In this document: piece after piece, positions 26,495 through 35,775 of the stretch | Layout: every line of letters begins with the position of its first letter | Numbering within the stretch: the stretch's first letter is position 1 | DNA from: Halomarina halobia | GTDB lineage: Archaea; Halobacteriota; Halobacteria; Halobacteriales; Haloarculaceae | Length of the DNA: 64,000 nt | Assembly (NCBI RefSeq): GCF_029338575.1 | Contig: NZ_CP119993.1 | Coordinates: forward strand, 496,001 to 560,000 | Direction of reading: 5' to 3' | Program-made: the position numbers and the translations under genes | Notes under the pieces: generated by a model | Database searches by the model: none | Told to the model about the DNA's origin: nothing | The model's input: only the letters and a program-made list of their open reading frames with translations

Positions 26495-27844
26495 ATGTAC
26501 CACTCCATGTCAGACTATCCGCTACGCCGCCATTCGAGCGACAGTGAACAGCTCTCGGACCGACTCCTCGACCCCGGACACCACCTCGACGTGTTGGACG
26601 AACTGGTCCACGCAGCCGACCCCGCCGGCGCGGTGCCGCTCGCCAGCTTCCCCGACAACCGCTATCCCTACGCCTACCCGCGGGACGTCGCCTGCATCAC
26701 CAGAGCGTGGGTCGCGGCGATCGAGGCGGGCATCCGCCCGGACGCGTGCCGCGAGCGCGTCGTCGACGCCGCCCGGTTCCACCTCGCCGTCCAGCGCGAG
26801 GACGGGACGTGGCAGCAGCGGTACGGGCTCGACGGGGCCGACCGCGGCATCTACGTCCAGGAGGACAACACCGGCCACGGCCTGCGCGTCATCGCCCACG
26901 CGATCCGCGCGCTCGACGCGACGGCGGCGCTCGACGACGTCGACGGCGCGTTCGCGTCGGCGGCCGCCGACGCGATCGACCGCGCCGTCTCGCACGTTCG
27001 AGAGGAACTGTACGACCCGAACGCCCACCTCGTCGAGAGCACGACGAGCATCCACGAGGGGCGCATCGAGTCGGGCTACACCCTCTGGGTGAACTGCACC
27101 TACGTCGCCGCGCTGCGGCAGGCTCGGGCGGCACTCGACGCGCTGCCCGGGGAGACGCGAGCCGTCGAGGGGGCGGTCGACGAGTTCCGAACGCTGCTCG
27201 AAGGCGGCGTCCGGCGGGCGTTCACGAGTCCCCCGCAGGTTCCGAGGCGGTACTCGCCGACGGGCGACGTCGACGTGCGCCCCGACGTCACCCTCCTCGC
27301 CCCGTACTACTACGACCTGGGCGACCTGTTCGGCGACGGCCTCGACGCGGCCGCAGAACGCGCGACGACCGCCCTCGAGGACCCCGTCCTCGGCGGCCTC
27401 CAGCGGTTCCTCGGGTTCCACGGCGACTACGAGGTCCAACAGCACGGCGGCAACGGACCGTGGATGCAGTACACGGCGTGGCACGCGCAGTATCGCTACG
27501 ACCGCGGCGAGCGCGGGATCGGGGACGACGTGCTCGGCGCGATCGCCCGTCACGCGGACGAGGACGGCCACGTGCCGGAACACCTCACGACGCGCGCGCG
27601 CTTCGAGGCCTTCATGCGGGACGAGTGGCATACGCGGCGGGACTTCGAGAAGGAGTTCGACGAGGCGGTGCTGCGAGACGTCCCGTTCGACCTGATCGTC
27701 GAGGAGCTCGGTCACATGCGCGACGCGTATCGGGACCTCGCCGCGCAACTCGAGGAGCGCTCGGTCGTGCGCTTCGCCCTCCCGCTCGCGTGGAGTCACG
27801 CCGAATTTCTGACGGCGCTCGTCCGTCGCTCGTCCGCGCCATGA
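26495..27844 (+). CDS. GH15-like glycoside hydrolase (glucoamylase family)
   Basis: A 449-residue (alpha/alpha)6-barrel protein. Motifs are YPYAYPRDVACITRAW, RYGLDGADRGIYVQEDN, ESGYTLWVNCTYVAALRQAR and NGPWMQYTAWHAQYRY, as in GH15 glucoamylases and glucodextranases. No signal peptide, so it would cleave imported oligosaccharide in the cytoplasm. Start ATG at 26495 is 3 bp after the ATPase stop; 26507 is an alternative. Its stop overlaps the next ATG by four bases. The exact substrate (malto- or isomalto-oligosaccharide, trehalose-like) cannot be stated. Confidence 0.75.
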   Translation: MYHSMSDYPLRRHSSDSEQLSDRLLDPGHHLDVLDELVHAADPAGAVPLASFPDNRYPYAYPRDVACITRAWVAAIEAGIRPDACRERVVDAARFHLAVQREDGTWQQRYGLDGADRGIYVQEDNTGHGLRVIAHAIRALDATAALDDVDGAFASAAADAIDRAVSHVREELYDPNAHLVESTTSIHEGRIESGYTLWVNCTYVAALRQARAALDALPGETRAVEGAVDEFRTLLEGGVRRAFTSPPQVPRRYSPTGDVDVRPDVTLLAPYYYDLGDLFGDGLDAAAERATTALEDPVLGGLQRFLGFHGDYEVQQHGGNGPWMQYTAWHAQYRYDRGERGIGDDVLGAIARHADEDGHVPEHLTTRARFEAFMRDEWHTRRDFEKEFDEAVLRDVPFDLIVEELGHMRDAYRDLAAQLEERSVVRFALPLAWSHAEFLTALVRRSSAP

Positions 27845-28665
27845 AGTTCGGAATGAACGGGGCCGGCTTCCCGACGGACGACTTCGCCGACGCGTGCGCG
27901 GTGCTCGCGTCCGCGGGGTACGACGGCGTCGAACCGAACTACGCGGCGGACGGTCCGATCGCGACCGAGGAGGGCCGTCGGGCGATGCGCCGCGCGGCCG
28001 AGTCGAACGGGCTCTCGATCCCGGCGGTGTCGACCACCCTCCACTGGGAGTACCCGCTGTCGAGCCCGAACGAGGGGACGCGACGGCGCGGTCTCGCGAT
28101 CGGCGAGGGGATGATCGACGCCGCCGCCGCGCTCGGTGCCGACGAGGTACTGATCGTCCCGGCGGTCGTCGAGCCGTCAGCGTCCTACGGGCGGTGCTAC
28201 GAACGCGCGCTCGACGCGGTGCGCGACCTCGCCCGGTACGGCGACGATCGAGGCGTCGGGATCGCGGTCGAGAACGTCCAGAACGACTTCCTGTACTCGC
28301 CGGGCGAACTCGCGCGGTTCGTCGAGCGGGCGGGCGAGGCGGGACCGGTGTCGGTCTACTTCGACGTCGGTAACGGCCTCCGCTGGGGGCTCCCCGACCG
28401 GTGGATTCGTGAGCTGGGAGCGCGGATCTCGAGGGTGCACGTCAAGGACTGGCTCACGGACGCCCACCGGCCGACCTATCCCCTCCAGGGCGACGTCGAC
28501 TGGCCGAGCGTCGTCGACGCGCTCGCCGAGATCGGATACGACGGGTGGATCACCGCCGAGGTCCCGCCGTACCGTTCGTCGCCGCGCCGGATGCCGGCGC
28601 AGGTGATCGAGAACCTCCGTTACCTCTTCGAGGGTTCGTATCCGAACGAGGACCACACGCCATGA
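27841..28665 (+). CDS. Sugar phosphate isomerase/epimerase (TIM-barrel, xylose-isomerase-like)
   Basis: A 274-residue AP-endonuclease-2-type TIM barrel. Metal-site strands are visible: EVLIVPAVVEPS, IAVENVQNDF (Glu), YFDVGNGLRWG (Asp), RVHVKDWL (His/Asp) and WITAEVPPY (Glu). This family isomerises or epimerises keto-sugars, or dehydrates inosose. It is co-translated with the hydrolase upstream and the dehydrogenase downstream through ATGA overlaps, so it probably acts on a sugar released by the operon's hydrolase. Confidence 0.85.
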   Translation: MKFGMNGAGFPTDDFADACAVLASAGYDGVEPNYAADGPIATEEGRRAMRRAAESNGLSIPAVSTTLHWEYPLSSPNEGTRRRGLAIGEGMIDAAAALGADEVLIVPAVVEPSASYGRCYERALDAVRDLARYGDDRGVGIAVENVQNDFLYSPGELARFVERAGEAGPVSVYFDVGNGLRWGLPDRWIRELGARISRVHVKDWLTDAHRPTYPLQGDVDWPSVVDALAEIGYDGWITAEVPPYRSSPRRMPAQVIENLRYLFEGSYPNEDHTP

Positions 28666-29684
28666 CCCGATACGTCGTCGTCGATCCGCTGTTCGAGGAC
28701 GTCTGGCCGCGCGCGGCCGACCACCTGCGTCGCATCTGGAGCCGGGACGGCCCCGTCGAGTTCGTCCGCCTGGAGGCGGAACGGGAGACCCCGCTCGCGG
28801 AGGCCGTTCCCGACCCGGCGGACGTCACGCAGCTCGTCTCGCTCGGCGTCGAGGTCGAGGACGAGCGCCTGTCGGCCTTCGTCGACCTGCGGGAGGCGTT
28901 CGTGATGACGACCTCGATGTACGCCGTCGACGAGGCGGTGGCCGCCGCGCTCGCGGAACGCGGCGTGACCGTACACGACCACACCGGCGAGGGGTTCTGG
29001 GGCGAGTCGGTGTCCGAGTTCGGCGTCGCGCTGACGATCAACGCCCTCCGGAAAATCCCCCAGAAGTACCGGGCGATGATCGAGGGACACGACCCGTGGG
29101 ACCTCGATCTGCTCGACAACGCTCTCCCCGGCGCTCGCGGACACCAGTTCGCTGACGACCCCGCGTTCGTCAACGGCACGATCGCCGGCAAGCGCGTTCG
29201 CGTCGCCGGCGTGGGCAACATCGGGAGCCGCTACGCGAGCGTCGCCGACTTCCTCGGGGCCGAGGTCGCCGCCTACGATCCGTACGCGGACGAGCCGTGT
29301 TTCCACCGGGCGGGCGCGCGGCGCGTGCACGACCTGTCCGCGCTCGTCGGGGACGCGGATATCTTCGCGCCGACCGTGCCGCTGACCGACGCGACGCGGG
29401 GGGTGATCACCGCCGATCACGTCCACTCCCTCCCCGACGGAGCCCTCGTGGTACTCGTCACGCGGGCGGAGATCTGCGACATGGCGGCCGTCCGCGAGCG
29501 CGTCCTCGCCGACGAGATCGCGCTGGCCGCGGACGTCTGGGACGAGGAGCCGCTCCCCCTCGACGACCCGCTGTTGAACCGGCACAACGTCGTCCACACG
29601 CCGCACCTCGCGGGTCGAACCGACGACGCGAACCGACGCTGGGCGGAACACCTCGCCGCGCACTTCTCCCCGGAGGGTGACTGA
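28662..29684 (+). CDS. NAD(P)-dependent D-2-hydroxyacid dehydrogenase-like protein
   Basis: A 340-residue dehydrogenase. The Rossmann site is VRVAGVGNIGSRYASV. Catalytic residues are in LVTRAEICD (Arg), DVWDEEPLP (Glu) and HTPHLAGRT (His). A long N-terminal domain (1-120) differs from the 323-residue paralogue at 11355. Its presence inside a sugar import operon is unusual; it may act on a sugar acid or 2-keto sugar (inference). Start ATG overlaps the preceding stop by four bases. Confidence 0.82.
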   Translation: MTRYVVVDPLFEDVWPRAADHLRRIWSRDGPVEFVRLEAERETPLAEAVPDPADVTQLVSLGVEVEDERLSAFVDLREAFVMTTSMYAVDEAVAAALAERGVTVHDHTGEGFWGESVSEFGVALTINALRKIPQKYRAMIEGHDPWDLDLLDNALPGARGHQFADDPAFVNGTIAGKRVRVAGVGNIGSRYASVADFLGAEVAAYDPYADEPCFHRAGARRVHDLSALVGDADIFAPTVPLTDATRGVITADHVHSLPDGALVVLVTRAEICDMAAVRERVLADEIALAADVWDEEPLPLDDPLLNRHNVVHTPHLAGRTDDANRRWAEHLAAHFSPEGD

Positions 29685-29688
29685 CCGG

Positions 29689-30909
29689 ATGGACGACTGG
29701 GGGACCGCGGACGGGCTCTTTCGCGACGAACGCTGGGTCCGCCAGCACCTGACGAACCTCCTCTCGTTCTACCATCCGACGTGCATCGACACGACCCACG
29801 GGGGGTACGTCGCGCAGCTCGGAGACCGCGACGGGACGATCTACGACGGCCGGACGAAGCACCTCGTCGCGACGTGCCGGTTCGTCTTCAACTACAGCGT
29901 CGGGCACCTCCTTGACGGGCCGACGTGGTGTGCGGCGTCCGCGGAGCACGGGCTCCGGTACCTGCTCTCGGCGCACCGACGGGATGACGGCGGCTACGCC
30001 TGGGTGATGGACGGCCGCCGCGTCGCGGACGGGACGCGGTCGACATACGGGCACGCGTTCGTCCTGCTCGCGCTGGCGACGGCGGCGAAGGCGGGCGTCC
30101 CGCCGGCCCGGGACCACCTCGACGAGACGTACGCGCTGATCGACGAGCGGTTCTGGGAGCCCGACCCCGGCCTCTGTCTGTCGGACCTCGACTCGCGGTG
30201 GCGGCCGGTCTCGACCTACCGGGGACAGAACGCGAACATGCACATGTGCGAGGCGCACCTCGCCGCCTACGAGGCGACGGGCGACGAGCGGTACCTCGAA
30301 CGCGCCTCCCGCATCGCGGAGAATATCGCCAGAACGCTGGCGGACGAGGGCGACGGGCTCGTGTGGGAGCACTACACCGAGGACTGGGAGATCGATCCGG
30401 CGTACAACCGCGACCGCCCGGACCACCTGTTCCGCCCGTGGGGCTACCAGCCGGGGCACCTCCTCGAGTGGAGCAAGCTCCTCCTCTCGCTGGCGCGCCA
30501 CCGGTCAGAGGCGTGGCTCCTCGCTCGCGCGGTGCGGTTCTTCGACGCCGCTGTGGAGCACGGGTGGGACGACGGCCGCGGCGGCTTCGTCTACAACTTC
30601 GACCGGGACGGCGCGCCCATCGTGGCGGACAGGTACTACTGGCCGCTCGCGGAGGGGATCGGCGCGGCGACGCTGCTGGCCGAGGCGACGGGCGACGCGC
30701 GATACCGGGAGTGGTACGACCGCATCTGGACGTACGCCTGGGACCACGTGGTCAACCGACGCCACGGCAACTGGTACTTCAAGCTCACGCCGGAGAACGA
30801 GGTGCACGAGGGGATCGACGCTACCCCCGAGGTGAAGGTCGGGTACCACCAGATCAACGCCTGTTACGAGGTGCTGCGGACTACCGGCGGGGCCCGCGCC
30901 CCCAGATAG
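29689..30909 (+). CDS. AGE family epimerase/isomerase (N-acylglucosamine 2-epimerase fold)
   Basis: A 406-residue (alpha/alpha)6 protein of the AGE superfamily, which includes N-acylglucosamine 2-epimerase, mannose isomerase and cellobiose 2-epimerase. Landmarks are STYGHAFVLLALATA, GQNANMHMCEAHLAAYEA, FRPWGYQPGHLLEWSKLLL and RYYWPLAEGIGAATLL. The paired histidines (in MHMCEA and PGHLLEW) fit the acid/base pair of the family. The start at 29689 was preferred to an overlapping GTG at 29677. Last gene of the operon. Confidence 0.88.
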   Translation: MDDWGTADGLFRDERWVRQHLTNLLSFYHPTCIDTTHGGYVAQLGDRDGTIYDGRTKHLVATCRFVFNYSVGHLLDGPTWCAASAEHGLRYLLSAHRRDDGGYAWVMDGRRVADGTRSTYGHAFVLLALATAAKAGVPPARDHLDETYALIDERFWEPDPGLCLSDLDSRWRPVSTYRGQNANMHMCEAHLAAYEATGDERYLERASRIAENIARTLADEGDGLVWEHYTEDWEIDPAYNRDRPDHLFRPWGYQPGHLLEWSKLLLSLARHRSEAWLLARAVRFFDAAVEHGWDDGRGGFVYNFDRDGAPIVADRYYWPLAEGIGAATLLAEATGDARYREWYDRIWTYAWDHVVNRRHGNWYFKLTPENEVHEGIDATPEVKVGYHQINACYEVLRTTGGARAPR

Positions 30910-31140
30910 TCGGGTTCGGTTCTCGCGACCGACGTCACCCCCGGGCACCGATCGCGGGCCCCGGAGGGTTCAGAAGAGGGCGCCACGGACCACGTTCTCG
31001 GTACGGCGAGACGAATCGAGGCGGCGTCACGTTCGGTGGCCCTTCCCGCGCCTACCCGCTCTAAACGCGGCCGTCTACCCGTAGCTCTATCACAGCCGTA
31101 CCCCCGTGACGGACGGGAACCGTAGCGATCCGGCGCGCCA
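30910..31140. other. Intergenic region after the sugar operon
   Basis: About 230 bp with GC-rich inverted stretches (for example around 30935-30962) that may serve as terminator. No gene or recognisable motif seen. Confidence 0.35.
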
Positions 31141-31805
31141 CTACGGTTGCAGGAGCCTGGCGGCGATCGGTGGAGCTCTCTGATCGAAAAATAGTTGCTC
31201 GAAGTGCTGCCAGGATGAGGGAAACGAGGGGCGGACGCGCGACGACGCGCTCGACCGATACGGCCGTCGTCCCTCCGAAGACGCGCCCTCTACCGCGGTA
31301 ACCAGAGGCCGCTCGGGTTCTCGTCGTCGGAGGCCCCCCGATCCGTCCGGTCCGCGTCCACACTCGGCCGACCGAGCGTCCGGTAGCGCAGTCCGGCCTC
31401 CTTCATCAGCCGGCGGCAACTCGGAAGCGAGTAGTCCACGTCGAACCTCTCGCGCACGAACTGCCGGACGAGCTCCGGCGTCCAGGCCGGCGCGTCGTAC
31501 TCGGCTTCGGTCGGCGGTTCGTGCAGGGCACGCTCTAACTGACGCTGTTGCTCCGCGGAGAGTTTACGGGGGCGCCCCGAGCGGTGGGCGTCGTACACCG
31601 CCCGGTCGAGCGGTTCCTCCTCGAGTCGCCTGAGCCAGCTGTAGATGGTGCGTCGCTCGACGTCGAACCACTCGGCGAGTTCGGTCTGCGTCACGCCGTG
31701 TTTGTACGCGATCGCCGCGATCAGGCGCTGGGAGGGCTTACTCCCCTCCACGTCCGCGAGCGCCCGTCGCAGGTCCTCGACCGAGATGTCCTCGAGATGG
31801 TCCAT
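31141..31805 (-). pseudogene. Broken IS630-family transposase
   Basis: The 171-codon frame 31290-31805 matches the N-terminal half of haloarchaeal IS630 transposases: VEGSKPSQRLIAAIAYKHGV, the HTH TQTELAEWFDVERRTIYSWL, APAWTPELVRQFVRERFDV and CRRLMKEAGLRY. After that the expected DDE catalytic domain is absent and the frame stops. Further down the same strand, near 31141-31225, another frame reads SSWQHFEQLFFDQ, which resembles the end of the DDE domain (W-x-x-L-x-x-x-L-x-x-x-x-F). This suggests that the middle was deleted. The N-terminal frame alone could still bind DNA. Confidence 0.7.
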
Positions 31806-31892
31806 GAGTGCCCGATCTACGCGACGAGTAAAGAGTTTTTGCTGGTGCTTTCGTCCGTTCGCCGAACGGGGGCGCGGCGCTGGACCGCGGCG

Positions 31893-32744
31893 CTACGAAC
31901 CCGCGGCGACGCGCAGGCGGAGCTCGATCCCGTCGGGGTCGAACACCGTCCGGCCGCCCTCGTCGGAGACGCGACCCGCCCCGTCGGCGCACCGTTCCCG
32001 GACCGCGTCGAGGTCGTCCCGCCGGGGGACGAGCAGTTCGAACCAGTCGAGACCGCGCCCGGCGGGCGGCGCGGTTCGGCCGTTCCACGTGTTCAGTCCG
32101 ACGTGGTGGTGGTAGTCGCCCGCGGCGACGAACAGCGCCGAGGGTCCGTATCGCTGTCGGACTCGAAATCCGAGCGCGTCGACGTAGAACGCGCGCGCGG
32201 CCGACAGCGACGAGACCTCGAGGTGGACGTGTCCCACGGTCGTCCGGGGCCGAACGGTCGTCTCGCCCCGACGGCGGTCGACGATCTCGTCGGTGTCGAG
32301 GGGGAGCGTGGCCATGCGGACGGTCCCGTCCGCCGCCAGGGGCCACTCCCCCCGCGGTCGGTCGCGGTACACCTCGACGCCGTTGTCCTCGGGGTCGGTG
32401 AGATAGAGCGCCTCGCTCACGAGGTGGTCCGAGGCGCCGTCGAGTCGCCATCGCTCGCGAACGCGCCCCAGGGCGTCCCCGAGCGCGGTGCGCGACGGGA
32501 CCCGAAACGCGGTGTGAAACAGTCCGGTCTCCTCTCGCCCTCGCTTCGGCGCGTCCGGGGCGGCGTACAGTTCGAGCAGCGGTTCGTCGTCCGTCCCGAG
32601 CGACGCCCGCCCGTCCTCGTGGCGTCGGACGACGAGGCCGATCACGTCGCGGTAGAACTCGACCATCCGGTCGAGGTCGTTCACGCGAAGCGCGACTCGG
32701 CCGACGCGCGTCGCCGCCGGGAGTTCCGCCTCGGAACCGATCAT
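31893..32744 (-). CDS. VOC family protein, catechol-2,3-dioxygenase-like (CatE type)
   Basis: A 283-residue protein of two tandem VOC (glyoxalase/dioxygenase) modules. The first (residues about 12-130) runs from RVGRVALRVNDLDRMVEFYR to YLTDPEDNGVEVYRDRP, and the second (about 165-280) from VGHVHLEVSSLSAARAFYVD to GRTVFDPDGIELRL. Metal-ligand candidates are His in FHTAFRV and GHVHLEV and Glu in NGVEVYRD. Such two-module proteins include ring-cleaving dioxygenases and related lyases; the substrate is unknown. The start at 32744 is the ATG nearest the first module. Confidence 0.82.
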   Translation of the reverse strand: MIGSEAELPAATRVGRVALRVNDLDRMVEFYRDVIGLVVRRHEDGRASLGTDDEPLLELYAAPDAPKRGREETGLFHTAFRVPSRTALGDALGRVRERWRLDGASDHLVSEALYLTDPEDNGVEVYRDRPRGEWPLAADGTVRMATLPLDTDEIVDRRRGETTVRPRTTVGHVHLEVSSLSAARAFYVDALGFRVRQRYGPSALFVAAGDYHHHVGLNTWNGRTAPPAGRGLDWFELLVPRRDDLDAVRERCADGAGRVSDEGGRTVFDPDGIELRLRVAAGS

Positions 32745-33412
32745 GCGAGAGGTTGTCCGGTGGTCAGCATAACGATGGCGTACGATCGGGGGCGTTCGTC
32801 GCGCCGGCATCACGTCACCGCTTCGCGGACTGGCTCCTCCGGTTGTATGACGGTCGTAAGGACGCGTCACACCGTACTCTCCCCCGGTACGGTCCCACCG
32901 GCCGTAATCGTTCACGCGCCCCGACCCTCGTGTCAGACCTCAAATTTGACGGTCGACTACACGTTCGGGGAGCTAATCGAGGGCCGGTGGTCAGCTCACC
33001 ACCGGACGACCTCTACAGTACCGTGGGACGTGGCGGACGTCACCCACTCGACGTCCGCCGTTCGCGCTCGGTTCCAACGTCTCCGACCCGCGACGCGACC
33101 GTTTCGGCTGCCGTCGTCGACGAACGTCCCCGTCACCGACGACGCCGAACCGACGGTTCGGCCGACCACACGTTTAAACCCTTGCCATGTCAGCCCTCCC
33201 CGTTAATCGGTAGCATCCATCAATGTGGGTGGGCCGCGACGGACCGGCACGACCGAGCGGTCGAGGTGGCCGTCGGAGCGACCGTGCGTGACCGCTCGAC
33301 GTCAGGGAGTAGTGAATGAGCTCTTCGAGCGCGTTACGTCGCCCCCACGGCTACCCACCCGCTCCACCGTGCGGCCCGCTCTTCTCTCCGTCGAGTCCCG
33401 ACGGGGGATCAA
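32745..33412. other. Long intergenic region without recognisable genes
   Basis: About 670 bp. Open frames are Arg/Pro/Ser-rich shadows with no domain. An AT-rich GTTTAAACC near 33172 precedes an ATG opening only eight codons. No repeat, tRNA or transposon end was recognised. It may be the scar of a lost gene. Confidence 0.4.
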
Positions 33413-34228
33413 TCAGATAACGTTCTGGAGGATCCCCCCGTCGACCGCGAGCGCCTGGCCGGTCACGTTCCGGTTCGTCGCGTAGAAGACGGCGAGCCGA
33501 CCCATGTCCTCCGGGGTCTGGTCGCGCCCGAGCGGGATGACGCGCTTCACCGTCTCCTCATAGGACTCCTCGAGCGTCGGCGTCAGCACCTGCTCCCACA
33601 TCGGCGTGTCGACGATCCCCGGACAGATGGCGTTCACCGTCACGTCGTCGGGCGCGAGTTCGAGCGCGAGCGACTTCGTGAGCCCGAGGACGGCGTGCTT
33701 CGAGGCGCAGTAGTGCCCGAGGCCCGCCGCCCCGATGCTCCCCGCGATGGAGGCGGTGTTGACGATGCTCCCGGCGGACTCACGCAGGTGCGGGATCGCC
33801 GCCCGCGAGGGGAGGAACACCCCCTTGACGTTCACGTCCATCACGGAGTCCCACTCCTCCTCCGCCATCTCCTCTATCGGGGCGACGGTGATGACCCCCG
33901 CGTTGTTGACGAGGACGTCGAGCCGTCCGAACTCGGAGACGGTCTCCTCGACCATCGCCCGGACCTGGTCGGCCTTCGTCACGTCGCACTCGACGACGTG
34001 CGCGCGCCGCCCCCGCTCTTCGACGCGATCCGCGACCTCCCGCGCCCGCGTCGCGCCGCCGACCTCGCGCGAGGACTGCTGGTTGTACGCCGTCTCCAGG
34101 GCGTTCACGTCCGCGACGACCACGTCGCTCCCGGCGGCCGCGAGCGCGAGCGCGATCCCCTCGCCGATCTGTCCGCCAGCGCCCGTCACGATCGATACCG
34201 CACCCGCAAGCGAACTCTCGTCGGTCAT
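33413..34228 (-). CDS. SDR family oxidoreductase with mycofactocin-type insertion
   Basis: A 271-residue short-chain dehydrogenase. The NAD site is VTGAGGQIGEGIAL, then VLVNNAGV, and the catalytic Ser and Tyr-x3-Lys are in TASIAGS and HYCASKHAV. Between beta-2 and alpha-3 (residues about 38-62) an insertion (ETAYNQQSSREVGGATRAR) recalls SDRs that keep NAD bound and use mycofactocin. It oxidises or reduces an alcohol/ketone of unknown identity. The start at 34228 begins directly before the nucleotide-binding strand. Monocistronic. Confidence 0.87.
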   Translation of the reverse strand: MTDESSLAGAVSIVTGAGGQIGEGIALALAAAGSDVVVADVNALETAYNQQSSREVGGATRAREVADRVEERGRRAHVVECDVTKADQVRAMVEETVSEFGRLDVLVNNAGVITVAPIEEMAEEEWDSVMDVNVKGVFLPSRAAIPHLRESAGSIVNTASIAGSIGAAGLGHYCASKHAVLGLTKSLALELAPDDVTVNAICPGIVDTPMWEQVLTPTLEESYEETVKRVIPLGRDQTPEDMGRLAVFYATNRNVTGQALAVDGGILQNVI

Positions 34229-34316
34229 GGTTCGGGGACGGATACGACGCCCTCCGCTATAATACGTGTTCACAGGGACCGTACTCGTTCGCCCGTCGCG
34301 GACCGTCGGGCGTCCG

Positions 34317-34991
34317 TCAGCCGACCAGATCGAGGAGCGTCCCCCGGAGTTCCGCGGGGTCGGCGGCGACCGCGTCGGTCCCCGTCGTGGGATCGACGTC
34401 GTCGCCGCGGCGGAAGCGAACGACCGTCGCGCCCGCCCGCGCCGCCGCCCTGACGCCGTTCTCGGAGTCCTCGACGACGACGCACTCGACGGGATTTACG
34501 CCGAGCGCGGACGCCGCGCGCTCGTAGATCCCGGGGGCCGGCTTCCCCGGTCCGTCCAGGTGCTCCGCGCTCACGGCGACGTCGAGGGGGTCGAGGTCGA
34601 AGCGCTCGACGACCGTTCGGATCCACGCCTCGGGGGCCGAGGAGACGACGCCGACGGCCAGATCCCGCCCCCGGAGCGCGTCCAGGAGGTCGGGGAGACC
34701 CGGCGTGAGCGACACCGCCTCGCCGTAGACGGCGTCCGCGGCGGCCTCGAACCGGCGCGCGAAGCGCTCTGCTCCCCCCGGGAGGCCGTAGTCCTCGTCG
34801 AGGTCGGCGAGGCTCTCGCGGTAGTTGCGGCCGGTCACCTCCCGCACGCTCGGGTCCCCCGCGACGTGGGCGAACACCTCCTCGCGCCACACCCGCTGCC
34901 AGTGGGCCTCGGAGTCGACGAGCACCCCGTCCATGTCGAACAGGACCGCGCGAAATCGAGTCACGCGTTCGGATGCGGTTCGATCCGCCAT
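34317..34991 (-). CDS. HAD family hydrolase (beta-phosphoglucomutase-like)
   Basis: A 224-residue HAD phosphatase of the PGMB/CbbY type. Motif I is LFDMDGVLVDSE, motif II VVSSAPEAW, motif III GKPAPGIYERAA and motif IV VVEDSENGVRAA. The helical cap domain (residues about 25-95) determines substrate. It probably acts on a sugar or polyol phosphate in the cytoplasm. It lies 48 bp after the DUF7509-like gene on the same strand and may be co-transcribed. Confidence 0.88.
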   Translation of the reverse strand: MADRTASERVTRFRAVLFDMDGVLVDSEAHWQRVWREEVFAHVAGDPSVREVTGRNYRESLADLDEDYGLPGGAERFARRFEAAADAVYGEAVSLTPGLPDLLDALRGRDLAVGVVSSAPEAWIRTVVERFDLDPLDVAVSAEHLDGPGKPAPGIYERAASALGVNPVECVVVEDSENGVRAAARAGATVVRFRRGDDVDPTTGTDAVAADPAELRGTLLDLVG

Positions 34992-35039
34992 GCCAGTTCC
35001 GGCCTCGGCGTCGGTGGTCGAGGAGTCCGCGCGGCCGCG

Positions 35040-35681
35040 CTACTCGCCCCCGTCGAGCGACGGGAGGTCCCCGCGAAGTTCCCGCCGCGCGAGGTCCCGC
35101 ACGAACAGGCGGACCTGCCGGACCAGGTCGTCGCGGTCGTCGTAGGCGTAGACGCGGGCCTCCCAGCGGTCCCGGACGGCGGCGATCATCGCGCTCCGGA
35201 CGCCCGACTCGTGGACGAAGACCACCCGCTCGCGGTGCGCCGTCGCGTCGTCCCCCCGGAAGATCGCTTCGAGCACCGACCCGACCTCGATACCCACGCC
35301 GAGGTTGTCGCCGACCCTCGGAACGACGTAGACGATCGCGTTGCTCGCCCGGGCGAACTCGATGCTCTGGGTCGCGGCGTCCATCTCCTCCAGCGGCACG
35401 TCGGCGTCGACGGCCAGGAACGCGTTCACGCCGGGGTCGGTCCGGAGCCGATCGCGGACGTGAACGAGCAGGTCGAACGCCGCCTCGCGCCGTTCGAGGT
35501 CGACGTCGGAGCCGACGAGCGCCCCGAAGTCGACGCCGTCGGGGATCGAGGCGAGGTCGACGCCGCCGTCGCCCGCGTCGAGGACGCCCTCCACGTCGAA
35601 CGCCTTGTACGGCCCCATCAGGTAGACGAGAAACCGGGAGTGAGCCAGTCCCCCGAGGGTATCGATCAGCCGGTCGCGCAT
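35040..35681 (-). CDS. Conserved haloarchaeal protein (DUF7509-like)
   Basis: A 213-residue protein beginning MRDRLIDTLGGLAHSRFLVY, followed by LMGPYKAFD. Its alternating strands and helices recall nucleoside 2-deoxyribosyltransferase-like Rossmann folds (GVGIEVGSVLEAI near residues 135-147). I believe it belongs to a haloarchaea-specific DUF with no known function. TATGTATT on the minus strand (35701-35710 region) lies at leaderless spacing to the ATG. It is divergent from the ArsR-type regulator, with a palindrome between them. Confidence 0.7.
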   Translation of the reverse strand: MRDRLIDTLGGLAHSRFLVYLMGPYKAFDVEGVLDAGDGGVDLASIPDGVDFGALVGSDVDLERREAAFDLLVHVRDRLRTDPGVNAFLAVDADVPLEEMDAATQSIEFARASNAIVYVVPRVGDNLGVGIEVGSVLEAIFRGDDATAHRERVVFVHESGVRSAMIAAVRDRWEARVYAYDDRDDLVRQVRLFVRDLARRELRGDLPSLDGGE

Positions 35682-35721
35682 GCGCGCCCTGCGGAGGGGT
35701 AATACATAAAACAGATGGATT

Positions 35722-35735
35722 TCAACGATCGTTGA
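35722..35735. promoter_or_regulatory. Perfect 14-bp palindrome between divergent promoters
   Basis: TCAACGATCGTTGA is its own reverse complement. It lies between the probable TATA boxes of the two divergent genes (about 35705 for the left, 35749-35755 for the right). This is a likely operator for the ArsR-type protein encoded immediately to the right. Confidence 0.6.
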
Positions 35736-35775
35736 GTCAGAGAACGCTTATACGGTCGTCGATGCAAGTGCTCGC

